Positions 7,676-16,177 of a stretch of 41,022 nucleotides of DNA are shown in pieces. Position numbers and translations under genes: made by a program. The stretch is from Gracilibacter sp. BRH_c7a. Lineage in GTDB: Bacteria; Bacillota; Desulfitobacteriia; Desulfitobacteriales; Syntrophobotulaceae. The DNA lies in assembly GCA_001516055.1 (NCBI GenBank), contig LOEZ01000059.1:1-41022 (forward strand). Reading direction: 5' to 3'. The first letter of the stretch is position 1, and each line of letters begins with the position of its first letter. The notes beneath the pieces were generated by a model that saw only the letters and a list, made by a program, of their open reading frames with translations, was not told the DNA's origin and did not search any database.

Positions 7676-8254
7676 ATGGAAAAGGAAGCATTGTCTGGAT
7701 TGCTGAAGAAGGATCTCATCGTCGAATACGTTTGCGGGCTTGATGGCGAGCGTATTAACCACTACCCGGATCAGAAGTTTCGGCAGGAAATCACGGAAGA
7801 ACCGATACCCATGCAGTTGGGAGAAAAGGAGCCTGTCGGCATTCTGATAGAGAGTGTTGATGAGGTCCAAGGATTCCGGGGCCAGGAAAGCCGGAAACGA
7901 GCATGGATTTACTGCCGGATCGACGCTCCTGAGGATGCCCATGGTGCCTTGAAGGGGCAGAAAAAAGAGCTTATAGATTATGCAGAGCAGATGGGATTTG
8001 CGGTTGTTGGCGAATCTCAGGATATCGGAAGCGGTCTGAATCTCGTACGTGGTGGTCTTGCAAAGGTCATGACAGCTGCCGGAGATGGCGAAATGGATGT
8101 TTTGCTGGTAAAAAAACTTGACCGCCTGGGGCGGGATACGGCCAAATTACTGGAACTTCTTAGAGGATTGAATCAGCTGGGCATCGAGTTTTATTCACCC
8201 TTGGAAGGCCAAATTCAGATGGATTATCAGAGTCTTTCCTTTTCCTTGCGGTAA
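7676..8254 (+). CDS. Resolvase-domain protein lacking the catalytic serine
   Basis: The 192 residues comprise an unusual 75-residue N-terminal part followed by one resolvase/invertase catalytic-type domain. At residues 77-87 the usual YCRVSTxxxxQ motif reads YCRIDAPEDAH, so Asp83 stands where the nucleophilic serine should be. The later conserved stretch VKKLDRLGRD (145-154) is kept. No recombinase or zinc-ribbon domain follows, and the protein stops where that domain would begin. It is probably not a catalyst but an accessory or regulatory partner of the recombinases downstream. GGGAGG lies upstream of the ATG. The next gene starts 16 bases later. Confidence 0.75.
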   Translation: MEKEALSGLLKKDLIVEYVCGLDGERINHYPDQKFRQEITEEPIPMQLGEKEPVGILIESVDEVQGFRGQESRKRAWIYCRIDAPEDAHGALKGQKKELIDYAEQMGFAVVGESQDIGSGLNLVRGGLAKVMTAAGDGEMDVLLVKKLDRLGRDTAKLLELLRGLNQLGIEFYSPLEGQIQMDYQSLSFSLR

Positions 8255-8270
8255 AAGGAGGGTTAGCGAT

Positions 8271-8432
8271 ATGTCAAAAAATCAGACAGCCAATGAAGTG
8301 AAATACAAGGTAGCGGTAAAACTGCTGGATATTATGCTCCGTAACGGCCTTATCTCCCTTGCTGAGTACAAAAAAATCGACGAATTGAACCGTCAGACTT
8401 TTACGCCGGAGCTATCTAAGGTATATGCGTAA
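8271..8432 (+). CDS. Small SHOCT-like protein
   Basis: This 53-residue protein starts at ATG 8271 behind AAAAGGAGGG. The central segment LLDIMLRNGLISLAEYKKID resembles the short SHOCT motif, a C-terminal oligomerisation-like helix pair. Small SHOCT-like proteins often sit between resolvase genes in Clostridia elements, which matches this position. Its role is unknown; it may mediate contacts among the recombinase subunits. Confidence 0.65.
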   Translation: MSKNQTANEVKYKVAVKLLDIMLRNGLISLAEYKKIDELNRQTFTPELSKVYA

Positions 8433-8508
8433 AAACACCTGGATATCTCAAAGCTTGTGTGGTATTGTGTGTTGCTGACAGGAGGGAAAAAAGAAAGGAG
8501 AGAAAACC

Positions 8509-10137
8509 ATGGCAAAAAAGATAACCAAAATTGATCCTGTCAAGCAGCAGGTCATTCAGCAATTACAGCCAAAAAAGCGGGTTTGCGCCTATTGCCGGGT
8601 TAGCACCGACTCCCGTGAGCAGCAACATTCTTTCACCGCACAGCTTGGATATTACACCGCTTTGATTGAAGCTCAAGAGAGCTGGCAGTTCACCGGAATA
8701 TACGCCGATGAAGCAAGAAGTGGAACAAAGCTTGCAAAGAGAGATGACTTCTTGAGGATGATGAAGGACTGCGAGGACGGGAAGATTGATATGATCATCA
8801 CGAAATCCTTGACCCGCTTCGCCCGAAACACTGTCGACAGCATCCAGGCGATCCGTCGTTTGAAAGAGCTTGGCGTCGCCGTCTATTTTGAAAAGGAGCA
8901 TATCGACAGCCTGTCGGAGAAAAGCGAGCTGATGCTGACCATTTTAAGCTCGTTGGCGCAGGGCGAATCCGAAAGCATCTCCACGAATAACAAATGGGCC
9001 GCGATAAAACGCTTTCAGGACGGGACCTTCATCCTCGGCACTCCAGCTTACGGCTATACCAAGGATGAAAACGGCCAGCTGATCATTCAGGAGGAAGAAG
9101 CCGCAGTGGTTCGACGCATCTTCCGGGAGTACCTAAACGGCAAAGGCGCTTACGCAATAGCCAAGGATTTAACAGAGGAAGGGATCTCCACAATACGTTC
9201 AGCTGAAAAATGGAACGACTGCGTGATAAGGGAAATGCTGCTGAATCCCATTTACACCGGCAGCCTGCTTCATCAGAAAACCATGACTACAGAGGTGGTG
9301 CCTTTTAAGCGGCAGAGAAACAAGGGTCAGCTTCCGCAATACCTGATAAAGGACAACCATGAATCCATTATCTCACATGAACAGGCTGCGGCGGTCAAGG
9401 AAATCTTTGTGTACCGCAGAAAGCAGATAGGGATGGACGATGCGGATAAATACCAAAGCCGGTATACTTTCAGCAGTAAAATACTCTGCGGCGAATGCGG
9501 GGGTATATTCCGAAGGCAGAAAATCTATATCGGCAAGCCTTATGAGAAAATCCAATGGTGCTGCCGCCAGCATATTTTAAACAAGACCAAATGCAGCCAG
9601 AAGGCGATCCGCGAGGATGACGTCCAATGGGCTTTCGCCAATATGTGGAATAAGCTTGTAAGCAACTATGCCGAAATTCTCGTTCCCCTGCTGGATATGA
9701 TAAAAAAGCTTCGAATAGATGAGCAGCAGGAACAGGAAATCGGGCAATGCAGCAATAGAATCATGGAGCTTACAGAGCAGGGCCATATACTCAGCAGATT
9801 GGTATCAAAGGGATATATCGACCCTGCGGTATTTATAGAGCGACAAAATGCCCTGACGATAGAGCTTGCCGCGGTAAGAAAGAAAAGAAGCCAGCTTCTG
9901 GACAGTAACGGCTTCGACCGGGAGATAGCTGGAACAGAGCATCTGTTGGAGCTGATCAGAAACAATCCTCACGTTATAGAAGAATACCGTGAGGATTTAT
10001 TTTTGCAGGCAATAGATCAGGCAATTGTACAGAACGGACAAATCACCTTCCGGCTCACAAATAGGCTGGAGCTGTCAGAACCCTGCAGGAAGGAGGCAAT
10101 AAAGGATGATGCAAAGGCATATGCCTATCGGGTATAA
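8509..10137 (+). CDS. Large serine recombinase (integrase type)
   Basis: This 542-residue protein has the complete large serine recombinase layout. The catalytic domain has CAYCRVSTD with nucleophile Ser32 and SLTRFARNTVD supplying conserved Arg residues. The recombinase domain (about 170-290) includes PAYGYTKDENG. A zinc ribbon follows near 325-370 (CGECGGIFRR and later Cys pairs), then a coiled-coil-rich C-terminal part. These enzymes form a Ser-DNA phosphodiester at attachment sites and integrate or excise elements. GAAAGGAG precedes the ATG. The stop lies 32 bases inside the following recombinase gene, indicating translational coupling. It is distinct in sequence from the third recombinase, so it is not a recent duplicate. 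Confidence 0.95.
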   Translation: MAKKITKIDPVKQQVIQQLQPKKRVCAYCRVSTDSREQQHSFTAQLGYYTALIEAQESWQFTGIYADEARSGTKLAKRDDFLRMMKDCEDGKIDMIITKSLTRFARNTVDSIQAIRRLKELGVAVYFEKEHIDSLSEKSELMLTILSSLAQGESESISTNNKWAAIKRFQDGTFILGTPAYGYTKDENGQLIIQEEEAAVVRRIFREYLNGKGAYAIAKDLTEEGISTIRSAEKWNDCVIREMLLNPIYTGSLLHQKTMTTEVVPFKRQRNKGQLPQYLIKDNHESIISHEQAAAVKEIFVYRRKQIGMDDADKYQSRYTFSSKILCGECGGIFRRQKIYIGKPYEKIQWCCRQHILNKTKCSQKAIREDDVQWAFANMWNKLVSNYAEILVPLLDMIKKLRIDEQQEQEIGQCSNRIMELTEQGHILSRLVSKGYIDPAVFIERQNALTIELAAVRKKRSQLLDSNGFDREIAGTEHLLELIRNNPHVIEEYREDLFLQAIDQAIVQNGQITFRLTNRLELSEPCRKEAIKDDAKAYAYRV

Positions 10138-11005
10138 ACTGGTGGACGGTAAAATACAGATTGATAAGGCCATGGCCGCTGTTGTGAAAAAGATATTTGC
10201 AGACTATCTGTCCGGTACTTCCACCTCAGCCCTTGCAAAACGGCTGACCGAAATGGGTTTTCCGAATGCCAACAACAAAGCCTCCTGGAACCACGGCTCA
10301 ATTGGCAAGATACTGGAGAATGTCAAATACCTTGGGGATGAATTATACCCGCCGATGATTGGCGCCGAGCTGTTTGAGCAGGTACAGAAACGTCGCAAGG
10401 AGCGCTGTGAACAGTTAGGGCGAAGTATCCAGCCAAACAGCGCGAACCGTCAGTACCCGTTCACCGGTAAGCTCCGGTGCGGGGAATGCGGTGAGATTTA
10501 CCGCAAATATATCGAGCATAGCGGCAGAGCCTCAGAGAAGTCTATTTGGAAATGCAAGAGGTATATTTACAAGAACCGAGTATTCTGCCGGTGCGGTTTC
10601 CTCTCGGACGAGCAAATAAAAGGAGCCTTTATCAAGGTAATCAACCGGCTTCTAGCAAGACCGCAAATCTTCGGACGGATGCCAAGGAAGGAACCAACTC
10701 CCAATAACCCTGAATTTAATAGATTGGATCAGCAGATTAAAGAGCTGGAAGCAGAAGGACGGTATTCGTCCAATGAACTTCCGGCTCTTATTTTTAAGCG
10801 GGCACAGGCCCTTTACAAAATCGCAAGGATCGATGACGCCGAATATAACACCGAAAAGATGAAGCAGGCGTTTTCTGACAGACAGACTCTCACGGAATTC
10901 GATGAAAAACTGTTTGATACGGTGATAAAGAAAATCACAGTCTGTGCCGATCATCGGCTGGTGTTTGAATTTATTAATGGACTGACCATGGAAGCCGGAT
11001 ATTAG
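10106..11005 (+). CDS. Recombinase-domain and zinc-ribbon protein without catalytic domain
   Basis: The 299 residues begin directly at the recombinase domain: PIGYKLVDGKIQIDKAMAAV at residue 7 onward corresponds to the position after the catalytic domain in normal large serine recombinases. A zinc ribbon with LRCGECGEIY near residue 125, KCKRY and FCRCG follows, then a helical tail. The resolvase domain and its serine are absent, so it can bind DNA but not cleave it. It is not simply broken: it has its own ribosome binding site (GGAGG 11 bases before the ATG) and overlaps the preceding gene by 32 bases. I infer an accessory DNA-binding subunit or a directionality partner. Confidence 0.85.
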   Translation: MMQRHMPIGYKLVDGKIQIDKAMAAVVKKIFADYLSGTSTSALAKRLTEMGFPNANNKASWNHGSIGKILENVKYLGDELYPPMIGAELFEQVQKRRKERCEQLGRSIQPNSANRQYPFTGKLRCGECGEIYRKYIEHSGRASEKSIWKCKRYIYKNRVFCRCGFLSDEQIKGAFIKVINRLLARPQIFGRMPRKEPTPNNPEFNRLDQQIKELEAEGRYSSNELPALIFKRAQALYKIARIDDAEYNTEKMKQAFSDRQTLTEFDEKLFDTVIKKITVCADHRLVFEFINGLTMEAGY

Positions 11006-11026
11006 GCAGGAAGGAGAAAAGCCATA

Positions 11027-12682
11027 ATGCACACATCGACAGCTAAAAAGAAAAGCATATCCATGATACCCTCCAAGCCGGAATATGACAGGAGTATAAA
11101 GCCTCAGTTTAAAGCCCTGCGGGTGGCGGCTTACTGCCGTGTCAGCACCACGCTGGAGCAGCAGGAAACCAGCTACGAAGCCCAGGTTTCCTACTATACC
11201 GAAAAAATAAAGAACAATTCCAACTGGAAACTTGCCGGAATCTACGCCGATGACGGCAAAAGCGCCACCAACACCAAAAAGCGCGATGATTTCAATTCTA
11301 TGATCGAGGACTGTATGGCTGGAAAAATCGACATGGTTATAACCAAGTCGGTCAGCCGCTTCGCGCGAAACACGGTAGACAGCCTCCAGAACATCCGCAA
11401 GCTCAAAGAAAAGAATGTTGCCGTGTTTTTCGAAAAAGAAGGTGTGAATACGCTGGAGGGAACCGGCGAACTTTTAATTACTATCCTGAGCAGCCAAGCG
11501 CAGGAAGAAAGCCGAAACTTGAGCGAGAACACCCGGTGGGGTCTTATCAGACGGTTTGAAAACGGTGTCGTCTCGGTCAACCACAACAAGTTCTTAGGCT
11601 ATACCAAGGATAAGAACGGCGAGCTGGTCATCGTACCGGAGGAAGCAGAGCTGGTCAGACGGATTTTCCGGCTTTACCTCGAAGGAAGCAGTATTGTGCA
11701 GATCACCAAGCTATTAGAGTCGGAAGGCATCATCACCGTCACAGGCCTTACTAAGTGGTGCCCCGGTGTCATTGACAAGATGCTGAGCAATGAAAAATAT
11801 ATGGGAGACGTACTTCAGCAAAAAACCTATACGATAGATTTTCTCACTAAAAAACGGGTGAAAAACAACGGCATCGTCCCCCAGTATTACATAGAGGATG
11901 ACCATGAAGCCATTATTCCCAAGGAACTTTATTATCAGGTGCAGGAGGAAAAAGCGAGGAGGGCAAGCCTTAGCAAAACTGCCGCAGCCAGAAGGGCGAA
12001 GCAAGAAAAAGAGAAAAGCAAATACAGCTCCAAATTTGCTCTAACGGACATCATGGTCTGCAAAGAATGCGGTCAGCCTTACCGAAGGCAGGTATGGTCG
12101 AAGTACGGTCAGAAAAGCGCTGTATGGCGGTGTGAGAATCGTCTGAAGAACGGAACCAAAAACTGCAAGCGCTCCCCAACGTTCAAGGAGGATATCCTGC
12201 ATGAAGCAGTAATGACCGCCATTAACAACGTCGTGGAAAATCGCGGTGAGTTTGTCGGCGCCTTTCGCGAGAACGTCATACGAGTCATCGGCAGCTACTC
12301 CACCAAGAATCTACCAACCGAATATGACGGGCAGATTGAAAAGCTGCAGAGTGAAATGCTGGCCTTGATAGAGGAAAACGCCAGGCTAGGCTCCATCACA
12401 GAGGATTTTGATGAGCAGTACCGTAGGATAGCGGAGCAGATTAATAACCTGAAGGAGAAAAAGCTGGAGCTTGCACGGGAGCAGAAAATGGCGGCGAATT
12501 TTCAGCAGAGGCTTGATGATATGGACGCCTGCCTGATGAAAACCACCTGCGAGGTCAGGGCGTTTGACAACGATCTGGTCAGGAGGCTCCTGCAGAGTAT
12601 AAAGGCCGTTAAAGAAGATCAGATAGAGATCCAGTTCAAATCCGGAATCGTGATGAATCAGCGGGTTTCATATTTTGATTAA
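11027..12682 (+). CDS. Second large serine recombinase (integrase type)
   Basis: This 551-residue protein has an N-terminal catalytic domain with AAYCRVSTT (nucleophile Ser40) and SVSRFARNTVD. A recombinase domain follows (KFLGYTKDKNGELVIVPEEA), then a zinc ribbon (VCKECGQPYRR, then paired Cys) and a Glu/Lys-rich coiled coil near residues 430-490. It starts 21 bases after the preceding gene with AGGAAGGAG upstream. With the intact recombinase before it and the two non-catalytic relatives, it may form a hetero-oligomeric integrase. Family assignment is firm; which recombinase drives integration is not visible. Confidence 0.95.
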   Translation: MHTSTAKKKSISMIPSKPEYDRSIKPQFKALRVAAYCRVSTTLEQQETSYEAQVSYYTEKIKNNSNWKLAGIYADDGKSATNTKKRDDFNSMIEDCMAGKIDMVITKSVSRFARNTVDSLQNIRKLKEKNVAVFFEKEGVNTLEGTGELLITILSSQAQEESRNLSENTRWGLIRRFENGVVSVNHNKFLGYTKDKNGELVIVPEEAELVRRIFRLYLEGSSIVQITKLLESEGIITVTGLTKWCPGVIDKMLSNEKYMGDVLQQKTYTIDFLTKKRVKNNGIVPQYYIEDDHEAIIPKELYYQVQEEKARRASLSKTAAARRAKQEKEKSKYSSKFALTDIMVCKECGQPYRRQVWSKYGQKSAVWRCENRLKNGTKNCKRSPTFKEDILHEAVMTAINNVVENRGEFVGAFRENVIRVIGSYSTKNLPTEYDGQIEKLQSEMLALIEENARLGSITEDFDEQYRRIAEQINNLKEKKLELAREQKMAANFQQRLDDMDACLMKTTCEVRAFDNDLVRRLLQSIKAVKEDQIEIQFKSGIVMNQRVSYFD

Positions 12683-13039
12683 TGCATAATGGTAAGAACA
12701 ACCGTTATTCCGACTGTTCATGCCGAAAATTGCATGGGAAAAATACGCTCAGAATACCGAGGGCTTTTACAATGACAGTTTTTTAAGTAGATTGAAGATT
12801 AACTAATTTCCTAATCTAACAATTAAATTCACTTTTTAAATATTTGCTTGCATGTTTTTCTTCGTGTATCGATACAAATTATACGTAATAATTTAGAACA
12901 ATATCTAAGTTGATTATGTATATTCCCTTGAACCCACTTCTTAATGGTATTGTGATTGTGTGATAAAAATATATTGACTTAAGAAAAAGGCTGTGGTAAA
13001 TTTTATAATGTGAATGTGAGTATGTGACAAGGAGATTAT
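12683..13039 (+). promoter_or_regulatory. AT-rich gap with the promoter region of the defence operon
   Basis: This 357-base gap separates the recombinase module from the operon. It contains small palindromes (GTATCGATAC near 12867, ATTAT-ACGTA-ATAAT near 12878) but no gene. Near its end, TTGACT at 12974-12979 is followed 17 bases later by TAAATT (12997-13002); a better -10 box, TATAAT at 13004-13009, is too far for that -35. GTGA-containing short repeats lie between 13010 and 13028. GGAG at 13031-13034 precedes the ATG at 13040. The recombinase element boundary could lie here. Confidence 0.45.
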
Positions 13040-14368
13040 ATGAAGGCTCAAGAATATTTAAAGGCAAGAGGTGTGGAAGTCACTCGGCTGGAAAACGTCA
13101 GTGTGGGTCGCTTGTCTGTTGATGCGGAATTTAGGTTCGCTGGAAAGCGTGGCATTGTAGCGTCTCCGAGGCGTGGCTCTGTGTCTGATAGATATCTTTC
13201 CTTGCTTTCTGCAGAAAATGTGTCCTTTGTTGTGGCCGAGGGCGATTCGTCACTTTTCTTTTATGAGTTACCGCAGAAAGGAAAAGAGTTTTTTTCGGTT
13301 CGGGCATTGAGGCCAAGCCAATCTAAGTTGTTTCCATCACAGGAGTTATTTGCATATCTGTCCGCGCTGTTGCGGCAAAGCGTAAAGCGGAAAGAGTTAA
13401 CTAATGCTGCAGTATCAAATCTTCTCGTGGCTCGAATCGCAGATGAAAAATTCAGTAAAGATGATGAATGGATATGCTCTGTTTCTGGAACTGCAGAAGA
13501 GTGCTCTACTTTGATATCCAGAGTTGCAGGAAAACTTAAAGGCGCAGATATTAATACAGAAGGCATTTTGAGACTGTGTGCTGTTCTTGCAGGTTTCCGA
13601 ATTACGCCATCGAACCCTGACGAGTCAGCCCGGTTGATTGATTGGATTGCACGAGTCAGTGATGACAAAAAATACATACATGGGTTGCCTTTGGCTTTGT
13701 CTCCTGTGTTTAAAGCTATCGGCGAAAGCTCAGGTGCAACAATCCTTGTTACATCTGCGGTAGGAGCTCAATTTTCTGTTCTATCCGGTGCGAAGAGCGA
13801 AGAGATGGTTTTGGAAAATGGAAGCCAGGAGATTCTTGCCTTGTTACAGACGCTGTACCCGGCAATCACTGTATATGACGATGGTTACCTCGAAGACAAG
13901 ACCGTCAGGCAAAAGGATGTAGTAATTTTAGTTCCACCATTAGGCAGATTGATGCAGCTGAAAAAGAATAGTTCGATAGTCAGCTCGTTTTGTAAAGGCA
14001 ATTCAGACTCAAAGAAATATCCAGCCGAATACCTGTATGCTTTTAAGGCAATCGAGCAATGCCAAGCCAACGGCATTATTACGATTGTATTGCCGGAAGG
14101 AATCTTGTCCGGGGCAAGCCATAAAGCTTTTCGTGACTGGTTATTGGACGCTGTGCAGATTCTCGGTGTTGTTAGTTTGCCTGCTGGTTTCTGTTTTACG
14201 GGCACATCCATTCGGTGCTCTGTTTTATTCATTAAAAAAACTGAGCCACTCCCGTCTGACTATCCGATTTCAATGATTGAACTACGACCAGAGGATTTTG
14301 AAAGTGATGTTATTGCTGAAACTGTCGAAACGATAAAGGCTGTCTTCAAACCGGAGGATCACGTATGA
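13040..14368 (+). CDS. Degenerate HsdM-like (N6-methylase fold) protein
   Basis: The C-terminal half of this 442-residue protein follows the order of HsdM proteins. A strand plus VVILVPPLGRLM (294-305) stands where LILTNPPFG is expected, then IVLPEGILSGASHKAFRDWL (349-368, the post-NPPF helix and strand), then VVSLPAGFCFTGTSIRCSVLF (377-397). The catalytic Asn is lost (VPPL in place of NPPF) and no DxxxGxG SAM-binding loop is seen, so it is probably not an active methylase. The N-terminal 200 residues are not recognisable. It is the first gene of the operon and overlaps the next, an HsdS-like gene, by 4 bases. It may be a structural or allosteric mimic of HsdM. Confidence 0.65.
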   Translation: MKAQEYLKARGVEVTRLENVSVGRLSVDAEFRFAGKRGIVASPRRGSVSDRYLSLLSAENVSFVVAEGDSSLFFYELPQKGKEFFSVRALRPSQSKLFPSQELFAYLSALLRQSVKRKELTNAAVSNLLVARIADEKFSKDDEWICSVSGTAEECSTLISRVAGKLKGADINTEGILRLCAVLAGFRITPSNPDESARLIDWIARVSDDKKYIHGLPLALSPVFKAIGESSGATILVTSAVGAQFSVLSGAKSEEMVLENGSQEILALLQTLYPAITVYDDGYLEDKTVRQKDVVILVPPLGRLMQLKKNSSIVSSFCKGNSDSKKYPAEYLYAFKAIEQCQANGIITIVLPEGILSGASHKAFRDWLLDAVQILGVVSLPAGFCFTGTSIRCSVLFIKKTEPLPSDYPISMIELRPEDFESDVIAETVETIKAVFKPEDHV

Positions 14369-15714
14369 GAAGTACCGTGATCCAGTTGAAAAAGTTTCGT
14401 GAAAAAGGCGATCGCCTTGACCCCCGGTTCTATCTTGGTGAAAAGACTGTAAAAACGATAACTACCGGAAAATACGACAACTTTGTTAAGCTGGGAGATC
14501 TGCTTGACTATTTTACCGATGGCTCACGGCTGACATCATGTGAAACAGGCATTCCAATGCTTCGTCTCAGCAATCTTGATGCATGTGATATCCATTTTGG
14601 GGGATTGAAATACGCATCAGTTGATAAGGCTACCAAATGGACTAAAGTAAAATCTCAGGATGTATTGTTTACTCAGGCTGCCGAGCCCTTCAGAGCAGCC
14701 GTTATGCCCGAGGGCTTCGATGATATTACCGTGTCCTCTGAGATTACGGTAATGCGACCAAAACCCGCCATTGTACCAGAATATCTAGCGGCAATATTGT
14801 CCACTCGGAGTATGGGCAAGATTCTGAAAGATCTCGCCTACAGGCGTTCAGCAACAGCCTTGAGAAGGTTGCGTCTCAAGGATATTTCCGAGATTCCCAT
14901 TCCACTTCCGGGCAGAGATCTGCAGTACAAAATCAAGGCTGCTTATGAAGATGCGGCACGATTAAGCCTGGAATCGGAAACTGAGTTATCTCAGATCATT
15001 CAGGCAGTCTATGCGGAAATTGACCGGAAAACACAAGCACAGTCGACCACACGTCGATTCAAGATCCGGAAACAAGAATTGGGTGGAAGATGGGATGTTG
15101 CATTTTGTGCAAATGAGATGCTTAGAAGGCAGTTGTTGGAAAGCGGAAGTGTAACTCCGCTCCTTCAGGTCGCAAAACCGGTCCCATCTACCCTGAAGGG
15201 GATTGGTGAGGATGAAGAGGTTTGTGCCGTAAAAGCCGAGCATATCAATGAAAATACCATGATGGTTGAAAGCTTTGATCTCTGCCGGTTGTCCGATTTG
15301 TCACCACGAATGAGGCAGCCGTTGAGTCCTGGAGATGTGTTAATCTGCACAACCGGCAGCGGAGAACAGGTTGCCTATCTGGATGAAAAGACAGGAACCG
15401 AGGGATGCAGGATTCTTGGAAGCGCCACTTTTACGGCCCTGCGCTTCACAGAAACCCCAAGGTATTTCACTATTGCTATGACACACCCCATCGTTCGGGC
15501 GCAGTTGAACAGTCTCGCCACCGGTGCAGTGCAGCGTTTTATCAGCAAAAAGGATCTTGATGCCTTGCTGGTGCCAAACCTGTCGGTGATTTGGCGGGAA
15601 GATTTTGACAGCCGAGTATATCGAGCCTTCGAAAGAAGACGGGAGGCATTGACCGCAAAAGCCCATGTATTGGAGCTGGCCGAGAAGTTTTTAAGTGAGG
15701 AAATGAAGCAATGA
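14365..15714 (+). CDS. HsdS-like specificity subunit, partner of the degenerate methylase
   Basis: The 449 residues have the type I specificity-subunit layout. The first target-recognition half (about residues 35-190) includes GIPMLRLSNLDACDIHFGGL, QDVLFTQAAEPFRAAVMPEG and IPIPLPGRDLQYKIKAAYED. The second half (about 225-445) includes LSPGDVLICTTGSGEQVAYL and ALLVPNLSVIW. These halves normally read the two parts of a bipartite DNA site and are joined by helices that contact HsdM. It is coupled by ATGA overlaps to the degenerate methylase before it and to the small gene after it. I infer that it targets the first complex to DNA without methylating it. Confidence 0.75.
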   Translation: MRSTVIQLKKFREKGDRLDPRFYLGEKTVKTITTGKYDNFVKLGDLLDYFTDGSRLTSCETGIPMLRLSNLDACDIHFGGLKYASVDKATKWTKVKSQDVLFTQAAEPFRAAVMPEGFDDITVSSEITVMRPKPAIVPEYLAAILSTRSMGKILKDLAYRRSATALRRLRLKDISEIPIPLPGRDLQYKIKAAYEDAARLSLESETELSQIIQAVYAEIDRKTQAQSTTRRFKIRKQELGGRWDVAFCANEMLRRQLLESGSVTPLLQVAKPVPSTLKGIGEDEEVCAVKAEHINENTMMVESFDLCRLSDLSPRMRQPLSPGDVLICTTGSGEQVAYLDEKTGTEGCRILGSATFTALRFTETPRYFTIAMTHPIVRAQLNSLATGAVQRFISKKDLDALLVPNLSVIWREDFDSRVYRAFERRREALTAKAHVLELAEKFLSEEMKQ

Positions 15715-16175
15715 GGATTGCATCCCAAATGACAGATTTTCTGAACCGCGAGGGAGCCGCTACGCCAGAAGCCATCGCGGCTTCCATACCTGAACTGAAT
15801 CAATGCGGCGGTGCTGAACGCGCCTTGTTTCTGCTTCGGCTGAATCCACAGTTTGAACGTATAGATAAGGGAGCCTTTTCATCTGCTGAGCCCAGCGACG
15901 GCTATATGGTGAAGGAGGATAATGCTCCCTATCTGGTCAGTTCCAAATGGAGCACTCGCGGCAGTGGAAAGACCGATGAAGATGCGGTCCGAGAAGCGGC
16001 GGTGCAATACTTCAGATCCCTTGGTCGTTCGGGGACAACGATTGCCAACGTGGTAATAGAGGTGACCAAAACAACCGGATTGGACGCACCTAAAGTGAAA
16101 CAGATTCTGTTGGAGCAGTTTACAACAATGAACACGAATATTTTTAATCGGCCCAAACGGCAGGAGGATAAATAA
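15711..16175 (+). CDS. Small unknown protein of the defence operon
   Basis: This 154-residue protein is not recognised. The first 55 residues look helical and winged-helix-like (MTDFLNREGAATPEAIAASI, then LLRLNPQFERIDKGAFS). A second helical segment, AVREAAVQYFRSLGRSGTTI then LDAPKVKQILLEQF, has a similar feel. Two winged-helix units would suit a DNA-binding adapter, but this is a guess. It overlaps the HsdS-like gene by ATGA and ends two bases before the active methylase start, so it sits between the two methylase/specificity pairs. Confidence 0.75.
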   Translation: MRIASQMTDFLNREGAATPEAIAASIPELNQCGGAERALFLLRLNPQFERIDKGAFSSAEPSDGYMVKEDNAPYLVSSKWSTRGSGKTDEDAVREAAVQYFRSLGRSGTTIANVVIEVTKTTGLDAPKVKQILLEQFTTMNTNIFNRPKRQEDK

Positions 16176-16177
16176 TT

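Larger units (their letters stand above)
6571..12682 (+). mobile_element. Serine-recombinase integration module of a putative integrative element
   Basis: A small sigma-like gene, a long non-coding stretch, a catalytic-serine-lacking resolvase-domain protein, a SHOCT-like protein, two intact large serine recombinases and one recombinase without a catalytic domain lie on one strand over about 6 kb. Clusters of this kind are common in Clostridia integrative and conjugative elements and prophage-like islands. No relaxase, type IV secretion or phage structural genes are visible, and I could not identify attachment sites by eye. The element limits are therefore inferred, and the downstream defence operon may be its cargo. 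Confidence 0.55.
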
